Virus record (IMG/VR): IMGVR_UViG_3300049793_000053 | Span: 1 to 58,921 of that record | Strand: one strand, 5' to 3' | From: a virus | DNA: 58,921 nt | Notes under the pieces: model-generated | What the model was told of the DNA's origin: nothing | What the model saw: the letters and a program-made list of their open reading frames with translations, nothing else | Database searches by the model: none | Position numbers and translations under genes: made by a program | In this document: in pieces, positions 51,993-58,577 of the stretch | How positions within the stretch are numbered: position 1 is the first letter of the stretch | Layout: each line of letters opens with the position of its first letter

Positions 51993-52831
51993 CCGATCGC
52001 GCCGATGACTTCGTGCCGCTCGAAGATCGATTTGGGGACCGACGCTTGCGCGGCGAGAAACTTTCGCGCTGCGATCTGTTGCTTGTCGCGGATCTTTTTC
52101 CGCGCGTCCCACAAGATCGCGAGGTAGCTCGAGTGCGTAGGTGCGGGACCCTTGACCGGCGAGTCGTCCGATCGATTGAGGAGCTCGTCGCGGCGACGCT
52201 CGAGCTGCTTGCGATCGCTGCCGCCGGGCTTCGTCAACCGCTTTTCGATGATCGCGATCATCGCGTTCGGGTGGCACATGTACGAGACGCGGCGACCGGG
52301 GAACACGCACGCGACGCGCGGGTCGAGTGGCGACAACACACCGGCCTTACGCTCGGCCGCGTCGGGCAACGTGCTGCGGAGTTGCTCGAGCGAGAACCCA
52401 ACCCACAACGCCGATCCGATCTTGCCGGCGCGGTACCGCGACTCGAGGATCGACCACGCGGCCTGCACGTTCTCGCCGGTCGGATCGCCGTTCGGGTTCC
52501 AGAATGCCGAACCGATCTTCGGCGCTTTGGCTTCCCAGTGCTCGATCGAGTAGCAATCGCCCATGCCTTTGCCGTCGAAGAAAGCGGCCGGGCGCGAGCG
52601 CGGTTCCCACTGCTCGTTCCAGTAGTGGGACGTCGACGCGTCGAAGTCGATCGACGTCACGTCCGGTTCACTTGCCGCCGGCGCGAGCACGACCGAGGCG
52701 AACCTGCGGATCGCTTCGGGCGTTCCCCAATCGTCGGACGCCGACGACGTGAGCGCACCGCGCGAGCTCATCGCGGCGCGAGCTTCGGCCGCGACACCAT
52801 CAGGCATCGTGGTCGCGAGCGCGGGATCCAC
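51989..52831 (-). CDS. Dam-like N6-adenine methyltransferase with altered catalytic motif
   Basis: A 280-residue protein with the order of the phage Dam family (PF05869 type): SASDDWGTPEAI (31-41), IDFDAST (61-67), then GSAFWNPNGDP (107-117) where a catalytic NPPY/DPPF is expected, and a helix ALWVGFSLEQL. NPNG replaces the usual PPY, so activity is doubtful or changed. A basic helical C-terminal extension follows. GTG overlaps the upstream stop by one base. Confidence 0.6.
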   Translation of the reverse strand: MDPALATTMPDGVAAEARAAMSSRGALTSSASDDWGTPEAIRRFASVVLAPAASEPDVTSIDFDASTSHYWNEQWEPRSRPAAFFDGKGMGDCYSIEHWEAKAPKIGSAFWNPNGDPTGENVQAAWSILESRYRAGKIGSALWVGFSLEQLRSTLPDAAERKAGVLSPLDPRVACVFPGRRVSYMCHPNAMIAIIEKRLTKPGGSDRKQLERRRDELLNRSDDSPVKGPAPTHSSYLAILWDARKKIRDKQQIAARKFLAAQASVPKSIFERHEVIGAIG

Positions 52832-53052
52832 TATCCCGCCTTCGACGCGTTGGCGTTGGCGATGTCGTCGGTCGCAAGCTTGCGGAGGTACGCGCCGGCG
52901 CCGCGCTCACCGAAGCCGAGCGCCTTCGCGCGACGCTGCCAGCGGGCGAGCTCGGGATCCGTCGTACGCACCATGTAGCGCACGTCGAGCGTCGACTTCG
53001 GGTTCGGGTTCGGCCGCGGTGCGCGGGCTTTCTTCGGATTCGCTTTCGTCAT
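52831..53052 (-). CDS. Small basic RHH-like protein (73 aa)
   Basis: A 73-residue protein with a basic Pro-rich N-terminus (KKARAPRPNPNPK) and a strand-helix-helix body (VRYMVRTTDPELARWQRRA, then GAYLRKLATDDI). It may be a ribbon-helix-helix DNA-binding protein. ATG 53052 is preferred because GGGAAAG lies just upstream and a longer frame would run through the promoter. Confidence 0.6.
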   Translation of the reverse strand: MTKANPKKARAPRPNPNPKSTLDVRYMVRTTDPELARWQRRAKALGFGERGAGAYLRKLATDDIANANASKAG

Positions 53053-53061
53053 GATCTTTCC

Positions 53062-53091
53062 CTTGTACGCCGCGGCTGCGGCGATTGTCAA
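53062..53091 (-). promoter_or_regulatory. Promoter of the RHH-like gene
   Basis: Read leftward: TTGACA (53091-53086), an 18-base spacer, TACAAG (53067-53062), nine bases to the ATG. Only the CTGTTGAC half of the early operator is present. Confidence 0.5.
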
Positions 53092-53096
53092 CAGCA

Positions 53097-54071
53097 TCAC
53101 TCGGGGAAACCGGCCGCACGATGCGCGACGGCTTCCTCGAGAGAATCGTAGAGCTCGACATCGAACCAGCCCGCGGCGTGTGCGGCGTCGAGCTCGAGCT
53201 CGCGCACGTCGTCGGAGTAGCGTGACAGCGCGTGCGCCTTGATCTCCGTTGCGCCGCGCACGCCGGCAAACCGCGCCTCGTCCTGATAGCGCGTGAGCAC
53301 GCGAGGCCCGTAGCCCGGTCCGTTCTTGCGACCGACGAGGCCGGGCACGAGCGCGGAGTCGGACGTGATCTCAGCGTTCGGACGGATCGACTTGATCGCG
53401 CGGATCGCATCCCAGTAGCGGCCGCCGCGCGCCTTCGGTCCGATACCGAGCAAGTGCAGACGCGCGCCATACCACGGCAGCGACGCACAGAAGTGGCGTA
53501 GATCATCGATCGACGTCGCGGCTTTCATCATGGGGATCCCGGCGATCGGTGCCTCGCGCAAGCCGAGGATCGCGCACTCGCGCGCGTACATTTCGGACAT
53601 CGGGATCTCGCCACCCTGAACGACAACGATGATCCGGGCGCGCGTCGAAGCGACGGCCGCGACGTTCACGGCGTACCGCTCGAGTCGCGCGAGCGTGTCG
53701 AGCTGATTGCCGACGTGGTCGGGCGCGACAACGAGCGCGCGCGTGCGGAAGTTGATCCCGGCCCACATGTAGAGCTCGAACCGCTCGAGCCAATCCGCGT
53801 GCGTGATCGGAGCAACGTCAACGAGCCGACCGAGCTCCTCATCGAAGTCGACCTCTGAGAACGCCGCCGAATCGACGAACAGCTCGGTGACGCCGCCGGC
53901 GCGCAACTCGAGCGCGTCGAGCAACGGCTTGCGCGCCTCGCCGCACGTGATCCCGATGTTGCCGCACAGGCCATCGACCTCGCCCGGATGGTTGATTCCG
54001 CTCGCGAAGTGGCGGCCGATCTGCTCGAGCTCGGTAGGGAACGCGACGTCGGGGCGGTACTTGTTCGACAT
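53097..54071 (-). CDS. DpdA-like / tRNA-guanine transglycosylase-fold protein
   Basis: A 324-residue protein with motifs of the TGT/DpdA base-exchange superfamily: LFVDSAAFSE (Asp67), VVAPDHVGNQLDTLARL (Asp118), VVVQGG (149-154) and HLLGIGPKARGG followed by EITSDSA (Asp238). Phage DpdA enzymes insert 7-deazaguanines into DNA, protecting it from restriction. The Zn-binding Cys cluster of tRNA-acting bacterial TGT is not seen. No preQ0 biosynthesis genes are in the window, so a host precursor would be needed. It has its own strong promoter with operator. Confidence 0.6.
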   Translation of the reverse strand: MSNKYRPDVAFPTELEQIGRHFASGINHPGEVDGLCGNIGITCGEARKPLLDALELRAGGVTELFVDSAAFSEVDFDEELGRLVDVAPITHADWLERFELYMWAGINFRTRALVVAPDHVGNQLDTLARLERYAVNVAAVASTRARIIVVVQGGEIPMSEMYARECAILGLREAPIAGIPMMKAATSIDDLRHFCASLPWYGARLHLLGIGPKARGGRYWDAIRAIKSIRPNAEITSDSALVPGLVGRKNGPGYGPRVLTRYQDEARFAGVRGATEIKAHALSRYSDDVRELELDAAHAAGWFDVELYDSLEEAVAHRAAGFPE

Positions 54072-54077
54072 GAGAAC

Positions 54078-54106
54078 ATCCTAGCTACGTCTGTTGACGT
54101 TGTCAA
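54078..54106 (-). promoter_or_regulatory. Leaderless promoter of the DpdA-like gene
   Basis: Read leftward: TTGACA (54106-54101), 17-base spacer, TAGGAT (54083-54078), six bases (GTTCTC), ATG. It is near consensus, with no ribosome site. Confidence 0.8.
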
Positions 54107-54109
54107 CAG
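54091..54109. promoter_or_regulatory. Early operator site 1 (19-bp palindrome)
   Basis: CTGTTGAC-GTT-GTCAACAG, perfect 8-base arms. It covers the -35 box and part of the spacer of the DpdA-like promoter, so binding should repress. Confidence 0.75.
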
Positions 54110-54113
54110 CTAG

Positions 54114-54374
54114 TTACCCGATCGGTACCCGAGGGTCGAGAGTCGCGAGGAGCTGTGCCGTGATCGTGCGTTCCTGATCGGCAGCGTCGACTTTGTCGGC
54201 GAGCTCGACGGCACCATAGATCAGCGACGTCAAGCAACGCCGCGTGTCCTTGGAGCACGCGCACGCCGTGATCAACGTAGCGAGCTGATCGAGGTTGATG
54301 ATCGAGGTGCCGGTCGCGCTCGCGATCGCGTTGATGTCGCGCACAACCTTTGTCATTCGTGGATCGATGGGCAT
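54114..54374 (-). CDS. Small hypothetical protein (86 aa)
   Basis: An 86-residue helical protein with ACACSKDTRRC in the middle (three Cys). No family is recognised. It has an own leaderless promoter with operator site 2, located inside the end of the upstream gene, so it is likely under the same regulator as the DpdA-like gene that follows it. The ATG is six bases after the -10 box. Confidence 0.6.
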   Translation of the reverse strand: MPIDPRMTKVVRDINAIASATGTSIINLDQLATLITACACSKDTRRCLTSLIYGAVELADKVDAADQERTITAQLLATLDPRVPIG

Positions 54375-54380
54375 GCGACT

Positions 54381-54409
54381 ACTCTAGCCACGTCGGTTGA
54401 CGTTGTCAA
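54381..54409 (-). promoter_or_regulatory. Leaderless promoter of the 86-aa gene
   Basis: Read leftward: TTGACA (54409-54404), 17-base spacer, TAGAGT (54386-54381), six bases, ATG. It lies within the coding end of the upstream gene. Confidence 0.75.
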
Positions 54410-54854
54410 CAGACTTGAGCTCGAGCGTGCGAGGCCACGTGGCAAGCGGCCGCCGGCGTGGTAGCCATTCGTCGTGCAGGAACATCCCGAGGCCGGGCGG
54501 TGCGATCATCCTTGACGAGAAACGCATCTCGGGGCGTCCGAAACGATCGCTTGCCGAGCTCTGCACGAACCGTGGCGGCCGCAGCCATTCGGATTGCATG
54601 CGCGCTAGCCCGAGTGACATCGAATGCCGCGGCTCGATCGACAGCAGCATCGGTGACAGTCCGCTCGACAGCAGACGCTCGGCGAGCGCGATGCGGTAGC
54701 GAACCATCGCGGCGATCTTCGGATCGTTGTCGGCGAGGAACAACGCGAAGTCGATCCCGTGCGTCCCCTCGCTGCGCGGCGCGACGTACGGCGGCCGCGA
54801 CTTGAAGCGATCGGCGTCGTCGCGCCACCATCGCACCGGCGTCGTCTTGCTCAT
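54384..54854 (-). CDS. Hypothetical protein (156 aa)
   Basis: A 156-residue protein starting at an ATG that overlaps the next gene's stop (ATGA). The sequence has a basic N-terminus (VRWWRDDADRFKSRP), a central helix pair (KIAAMVRYRIALAERLL) and a Pro-rich C-terminus. Its last codons (KSVDNVNRRG) also contain the promoter and operator for the next gene. No family is recognised. Confidence 0.6.
   Translation of the reverse strand: MSKTTPVRWWRDDADRFKSRPPYVAPRSEGTHGIDFALFLADNDPKIAAMVRYRIALAERLLSSGLSPMLLSIEPRHSMSLGLARMQSEWLRPPRFVQSSASDRFGRPEMRFSSRMIAPPGLGMFLHDEWLPRRRPLATWPRTLELKSVDNVNRRG
54394..54412. promoter_or_regulatory. Early operator site 2
   Basis: CGGTTGAC-GTT-GTCAACAG, one mismatch from site 1 in the palindrome arms. 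It covers the -35 box of the 86-aa gene. Confidence 0.75.
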
Positions 54855-55504
54855 GGTGTCAGATCCTTTCGCCACGCTTCGTTCCGTCGCCGCACACGCT
54901 CGAGCTCGAGCTCCTTCGCGTAGCAATTCCACGCTTCCATCTGCCGCTCGGCGAACAAGAACGCCACATCGATGTCGTCGGTGCGGACGTTCGCGACCGG
55001 AGGCCGGAGCACGCTCGTCGCGCAGCGCGGGCACGTCTGCGATACACGACTGCAATAGTGGTGGTCGTACGCGAGCTGCATCGCAAGCAGCTCGATCACT
55101 TTCGACGGCACACCCCAATCCGGCTCGTGCAAGCCGAGGCGTTTCCTCGGCGAGCCGCACTCGGGCATCCGGCACACGTACGTGACGACGACCGCGAGCG
55201 TGTCGTAGTCGCGCTCGAGCTCGTAGGCGAACGTCCCCGGATAGATCGGCTGCCGGATCTCAGTCGCTCGCTTGAGCACGCGGTGCCAATCGATCTCCGG
55301 CGGCTGCGTCACACCGAACATCGTGTCGCGGATCTCGCGATCCTCCGGTGTTGACGCACCCATCGGGCGCATCCGCGCTTGCATTTTCGCGTTGTAGCTC
55401 GGCGTGCGCGCGTGGTGAACCGCTCGATCGATCTCGTGCGTGCCGTGCTCCTCGCACAGCTGCTGAACCTGTGCGGCGATCCGCTGCTGCCGTGTGCGGC
55501 TCAT
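54851..55504 (-). CDS. Hypothetical zinc-binding protein (217 aa)
   Basis: A 217-residue charged, helical protein. Residues ~108-160 carry CRMPECGS, a further Cys/His group (HHYCSR) and CPRCATS, so one or two zinc ions are likely. The N-terminus (SRTRQQRIAAQVQQL) is helical and the C-terminus forms a long charged helix (EAWNCYAKELELERVRRRNE). ATGA overlaps at both ends. It may be a nucleic-acid-binding protein; no family is recognised. Confidence 0.6.
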   Translation of the reverse strand: MSRTRQQRIAAQVQQLCEEHGTHEIDRAVHHARTPSYNAKMQARMRPMGASTPEDREIRDTMFGVTQPPEIDWHRVLKRATEIRQPIYPGTFAYELERDYDTLAVVVTYVCRMPECGSPRKRLGLHEPDWGVPSKVIELLAMQLAYDHHYCSRVSQTCPRCATSVLRPPVANVRTDDIDVAFLFAERQMEAWNCYAKELELERVRRRNEAWRKDLTP

Positions 55505-56364
55505 GACACCGTCGGGCGCAGATGGAGCTCGTGCATCGCGATCGCGAACCGAGCGAGCGCCTCGACGGGGATCGACGTCGACGCTTTCGTATTGGCGATC
55601 AGCTCGCCCATCGCGTTCGCGAGCGACGCGGCGCGCGTGTGGATGTCACCGATCGAGCACTCGGTGTGCTGGTCGTCGGTGCGGCCGTCGCAGGCCGGAT
55701 GCCCGAGCTCGTGCGCGACATCGGCCGCGCACTGGTCGAGCGTGAACAGCACGCGCCACTGACACCGGCCGCCGAGCGACAGACCGTCGGGCATCGCGTG
55801 CCAGTCGGTCGACTCGATCAGATGCTCGAGCTCACCGACACCGGCGCCGATGCGCGCGAGCTCGAGCCGCAGATCGCCGAGTCCCGATCCGAGGTCGAGC
55901 AGCGCGGCGATCCGATCCGACAGCTTCGTCGGTGCCGGCGGCGGCGACGCATCGATCATGTACGCGTGCCGCAGGATCAGCCGCTTCGCTTCGGCGCGCG
56001 GGATGCGGAGGATGTTCGCGACGACAAGGTAGACGTCGAACGTGAACGTGCTCGAGCTCGGCGCGGTCGGCGGCGGCCCCATGTTCGGTTCGTCGTCGCC
56101 GGACCTGCCGTGCCAATCGTCCTGCGATCGGGGGAAACCGTGATCGCACTTGCTGCACTGCTCGTACTCACCGTGGCGGCCGCCGTACGGACACCGCTCG
56201 AGCTCGGCCTTGCGGCGCGACTCGAGCTCGCGCACGGCGCGGATCGCGAGCGTCTGCAACACGCGGCATTCTTCGACGGTGGCATCAGCGTCGAACGCGA
56301 CGTCGAATTTTCGCAGCGCTGTCATTTCCTCGTCGGTCAGTGGAACGTCGTTCGGATGGCTCAT
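55501..56364 (-). CDS. Hypothetical protein with Cys cluster (287 aa)
   Basis: A 287-residue protein. Residues 50-75 hold CPYGG and CSKCDHG with nearby His, a possible zinc site. The rest is helical, with LSDRIAALLDLGSGLGDLRL and ARFAIAMHELHLRP. Its start and stop both overlap neighbours (ATGA). No enzymatic motif is evident. The position in the early block suggests host take-over or regulation, but that is only context. Confidence 0.6.
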   Translation of the reverse strand: MSHPNDVPLTDEEMTALRKFDVAFDADATVEECRVLQTLAIRAVRELESRRKAELERCPYGGRHGEYEQCSKCDHGFPRSQDDWHGRSGDDEPNMGPPPTAPSSSTFTFDVYLVVANILRIPRAEAKRLILRHAYMIDASPPPAPTKLSDRIAALLDLGSGLGDLRLELARIGAGVGELEHLIESTDWHAMPDGLSLGGRCQWRVLFTLDQCAADVAHELGHPACDGRTDDQHTECSIGDIHTRAASLANAMGELIANTKASTSIPVEALARFAIAMHELHLRPTVS

Positions 56365-56699
56365 GGTGCCCTCGCAATGAAGTAGTGGATCTCTTGCAGA
56401 CCGCAGCGGCAAACGCCGGTGCTCGTCGTCGCGCCGTTGTAGGTCGCCCACTCGAAATCGTGCTCGACGTTCGCGAGCGAGCACGCCGAGTGATCGTTCG
56501 AGAACGTCGGCGGTGCGAAGCCGTACCACGGACACTCGTCGCTGTGGCCGAGCTTCGCGACGCTGTGGCCTTCGTCGCACTCGCACTCGCCGCGCGATCG
56601 TCCGAGCGTCGGACGTCCCACGAGATCGATCGCGGCAACGCTCGAGCTCGCACGCCGCTCGGCGCCAACCATGCGGCGAAGGAAGTCGAGCGCGCTCAC
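56361..56699 (-). CDS. Cys-rich hypothetical protein (112 aa)
   Basis: A 112-residue protein from a GTG that overlaps the preceding stop. Clustered Cys and His (CECDEGHSVAK; DECPWYGF; VCRCGLQEIH) suggest two metal-binding sites; the N-terminal 35 residues form a helix. A longer upstream frame would overlap the next gene heavily. No family is recognised. Confidence 0.55.
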   Translation of the reverse strand: MSALDFLRRMVGAERRASSSVAAIDLVGRPTLGRSRGECECDEGHSVAKLGHSDECPWYGFAPPTFSNDHSACSLANVEHDFEWATYNGATTSTGVCRCGLQEIHYFIARAP

Positions 56700-57268
56700 G
56701 GAGCTATCCGCTCGCACAAGCGACACACGAGCGCACCGCCGACGTCGCGATACACCGCATTCGTGCCGCACGCACAGCGCGCGCGCTCACCACCGAGCGG
56801 GCGCCCGCACTGGCGACAGATCACCTCACCGTTGCCACCGATCACGGTGGCGAATCCGCCGCAGATGCACGTTGGCAGATTGCCGGTCGGCAACGGCGGT
56901 ACGCGCTCACGCTCGATGCGTAGCGTCGAGCGGGTGTCGTTGCGCTTCGCATCCTCCGTCTTCGTCGCGACGAGCTTGATCAACTCCTCGATCAACTGTT
57001 GTGCAGCGCCGGTGCCGCACAGGTTGATCACACGCTCGATCGCTTCGAGATCGGTGATACGTCGCGCCGCGATCGCGTCGGTGTACACGTTGACGGCGCC
57101 GTCAACGATCAGCTCGTCGAGGTAGACGTCGAGTTTGATCTTCGCGATCGGGAGCTCGCCGGCGACGATGTCGACGTTGACGGCTTGGACGTTGTTAAGT
57201 TGCACGCCGTCGAGCACGACGTACGTGCCTTCCGGTGTGCCGTCGCTCTTGATCGATACGCGGTTCAC
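56696..57268 (-). CDS. Double zinc-ribbon protein (190 aa)
   Basis: A 190-residue protein with a GTG start in a GTGA overlap. Residues 1-60 are beta-rich (VVLDGVQLNNVQAVNVDIVAG), then come helices (LEAIERVINLC). The C-terminal 70 residues hold two zinc-ribbon halves: CICGG and CRQCGRPLGG, then CACG and CRLCERI. The sequence resembles phage proteins with a strand-rich front and a rubredoxin-like tail, function unknown. Confidence 0.6.
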   Translation of the reverse strand: MNRVSIKSDGTPEGTYVVLDGVQLNNVQAVNVDIVAGELPIAKIKLDVYLDELIVDGAVNVYTDAIAARRITDLEAIERVINLCGTGAAQQLIEELIKLVATKTEDAKRNDTRSTLRIERERVPPLPTGNLPTCICGGFATVIGGNGEVICRQCGRPLGGERARCACGTNAVYRDVGGALVCRLCERIAP

Positions 57269-57624
57269 GCGACACCATCGGGGCGGTAGCATGCGGCGAT
57301 GTTGCGCGCGGCGCGGCCGCCGGCCGGCGAGAACAGCGCGAGGCGCTCGACGGTCGTGACCACGCCGAACAGCGACAGCCGCACGTAGCCGGCGCGGATC
57401 ATCGGCGCCACATCCGGGTGCGCGATCACGAAGTCGAACCACGGCGGGGCCGAGCACATGACGAGCTTTCCATCGTCGTTGAACAAGCGACAGTGCGGAT
57501 CTTCGAGGACACGAACCGGGTAGACGATCGGCGCGTTGCTCGTGTTGTTCGTCAGTCCGGTGAACATCGCGAGATCCTCGTCGGGGGCATAGCTGAACCC
57601 GAGGCCGAGCGCGCGATCGCTCAC
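57265..57624 (-). CDS. Hypothetical protein (119 aa)
   Basis: A 119-residue protein, GTG start overlapping the lipoprotein stop (GTGA). It is alpha/beta with FTGLTNNTSNAPIVYPVRVLED in the first half and WFDFVIAHPDVAPMI. No motif is recognised. The overlap couples it to the lipoprotein gene. Confidence 0.55.
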   Translation of the reverse strand: MSDRALGLGFSYAPDEDLAMFTGLTNNTSNAPIVYPVRVLEDPHCRLFNDDGKLVMCSAPPWFDFVIAHPDVAPMIRAGYVRLSLFGVVTTVERLALFSPAGGRAARNIAACYRPDGVA

Positions 57625-58013
57625 GGCCAACACGCCGCCGGCGCGTAGGCTGTCCCATCGCACGCGGCATCCTCGTAGGTCGCGACGCACGACTCGAACG
57701 CCGCAAGGTCACCGGGGAACGGTGCCGACTCGTCGAGCGTCGTGCACGTCGTCTGTCCGTTGTCCGACTTCGCACACGGTTGCAGGATCGCTTTCGTCAT
57801 GTTGACGACGCAGGTCGGCTCGTAGCTGCCGGCGATCGCATCGCATGCGACGGCGCGACGACAGTCGGCTTGCGCTTCGAGGTTCGCAGCCTCGCCGATC
57901 GTCGCGGTGTCGGGCGCATCGACCGAGCAGCCGAACAACTGCATTCCGGCGAACACGGCGATCGCCGTGCAGAGAGCAAGCAGGATGCCGCGCGTGATCG
58001 TGTGGGTTCTCAT
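57621..58013 (-). CDS. Secreted lipoprotein (130 aa), possible moron
   Basis: A 130-residue protein with a lipoprotein signal peptide: basic N-terminus, hydrophobic ILLALCTAIAVFAG and lipobox LFGC with Cys29 as the lipid anchor. The mature part carries several Cys (CRRAVACD; CVVNM; CAKS; CTTLD; CVATY; CDG) that should form disulfides outside the cytoplasm. Phage lipoproteins often block superinfection or act in lysis. ATGA overlap with the neighbour; early-block location argues against late lysis. Confidence 0.7.
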   Translation of the reverse strand: MRTHTITRGILLALCTAIAVFAGMQLFGCSVDAPDTATIGEAANLEAQADCRRAVACDAIAGSYEPTCVVNMTKAILQPCAKSDNGQTTCTTLDESAPFPGDLAAFESCVATYEDAACDGTAYAPAACWP

Positions 58014-58207
58014 GACGAGGACTCTGCCACGTTGCAGACGTGCTCGTCATGGAGTTTGATCGCCGCAGCGAACCGCGGCGCGTCCGAGACGATGCCGCAC
58101 GCACACTCGATCAGGATCGACGGGGCATCCGGATCACAGAGGCCGACGACCGCGACCCATCGGCGCGCAGCGGCCGCGGTTGACGGCGGCGGTTCAGGTT
58201 CAGACAT
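58010..58207 (-). CDS. Small zinc-binding-like protein (65 aa)
   Basis: A 65-residue protein beginning MSEPEPPP. The 58207 ATG is chosen because the ATG at 58216 lies within the -10 box. Residues 24-45 include VGLCDPD and IECACG, and a late HVC, a possible metal site. Its stop overlaps the lipoprotein ATG. The promoter carries operator site 3. Confidence 0.6.
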   Translation of the reverse strand: MSEPEPPPSTAAAARRWVAVVGLCDPDAPSILIECACGIVSDAPRFAAAIKLHDEHVCNVAESSS

Positions 58208-58215
58208 GATGCACA

Positions 58216-58244
58216 TGGTTACATTCTCCGGTTGACGTTGTCAA
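58216..58244 (-). promoter_or_regulatory. Promoter of the 65-aa gene/lipoprotein operon
   Basis: Read leftward: TTGACA (58244-58239), 17-base spacer, TAACCA (58221-58216), eight bases to the ATG at 58207. Near-leaderless. Confidence 0.6.
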
Positions 58245-58247
58245 CAG
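58229..58247. promoter_or_regulatory. Early operator site 3
   Basis: CGGTTGAC-GTT-GTCAACAG, identical to site 2. Overlaps the -35 box. Confidence 0.75.
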
Positions 58248-58255
58248 CTTGAGCG

Positions 58256-58531
58256 CTAGTCTTCGCCGAGCGGCTTGCCGTCGGCACCGCGCAGCACGAC
58301 GCGACGTCGGTCGTTGAGGATTTTGGCGCAGAGCTCGCGCGCTTTCAGCGTGTTGCGGATCCCCTGTTCACCCCAAACACGCACCGCGTCGCGGTCTTTG
58401 ATGTCGCGGATCGCGACACCGTAGAAGTGCTCGCGCGTCCCGAACGGACAGTGCTCCTCCGGGGTCGCCACGTGGCATGCGGTGCCAATCTGCTCGGGGC
58501 TGATCGTGTCGGCCGTGATCGCTTTCGTCAT
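58256..58531 (-). CDS. Small hypothetical protein (91 aa)
   Basis: A 91-residue protein starting MTKAITADTIS, six bases after a TAGGAT box. It has two Cys in ACHVATPEEHCPFG and a basic C-terminal region (CAKILNDRRRVVLRG). No family is recognised. Controlled by promoter and operator site 4. Confidence 0.6.
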   Translation of the reverse strand: MTKAITADTISPEQIGTACHVATPEEHCPFGTREHFYGVAIRDIKDRDAVRVWGEQGIRNTLKARELCAKILNDRRRVVLRGADGKPLGED

Positions 58532-58537
58532 GCGTAC

Positions 58538-58566
58538 ATCCTAGCTACGTCTGTTGACGTTGTCAA
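58538..58566 (-). promoter_or_regulatory. Leaderless promoter of the 91-aa gene
   Basis: Read leftward: TTGACA (58566-58561), 17-base spacer identical to that of the DpdA-like promoter, TAGGAT (58543-58538), six bases, ATG. Confidence 0.8.
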
Positions 58567-58569
58567 CAC
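58551..58569. promoter_or_regulatory. Early operator site 4
   Basis: CTGTTGAC-GTT-GTCAACAC, last base off. The TGTTGAC/GTCAACA core is a perfect palindrome. Confidence 0.75.
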
Positions 58570-58577
58570 CAATCGAA

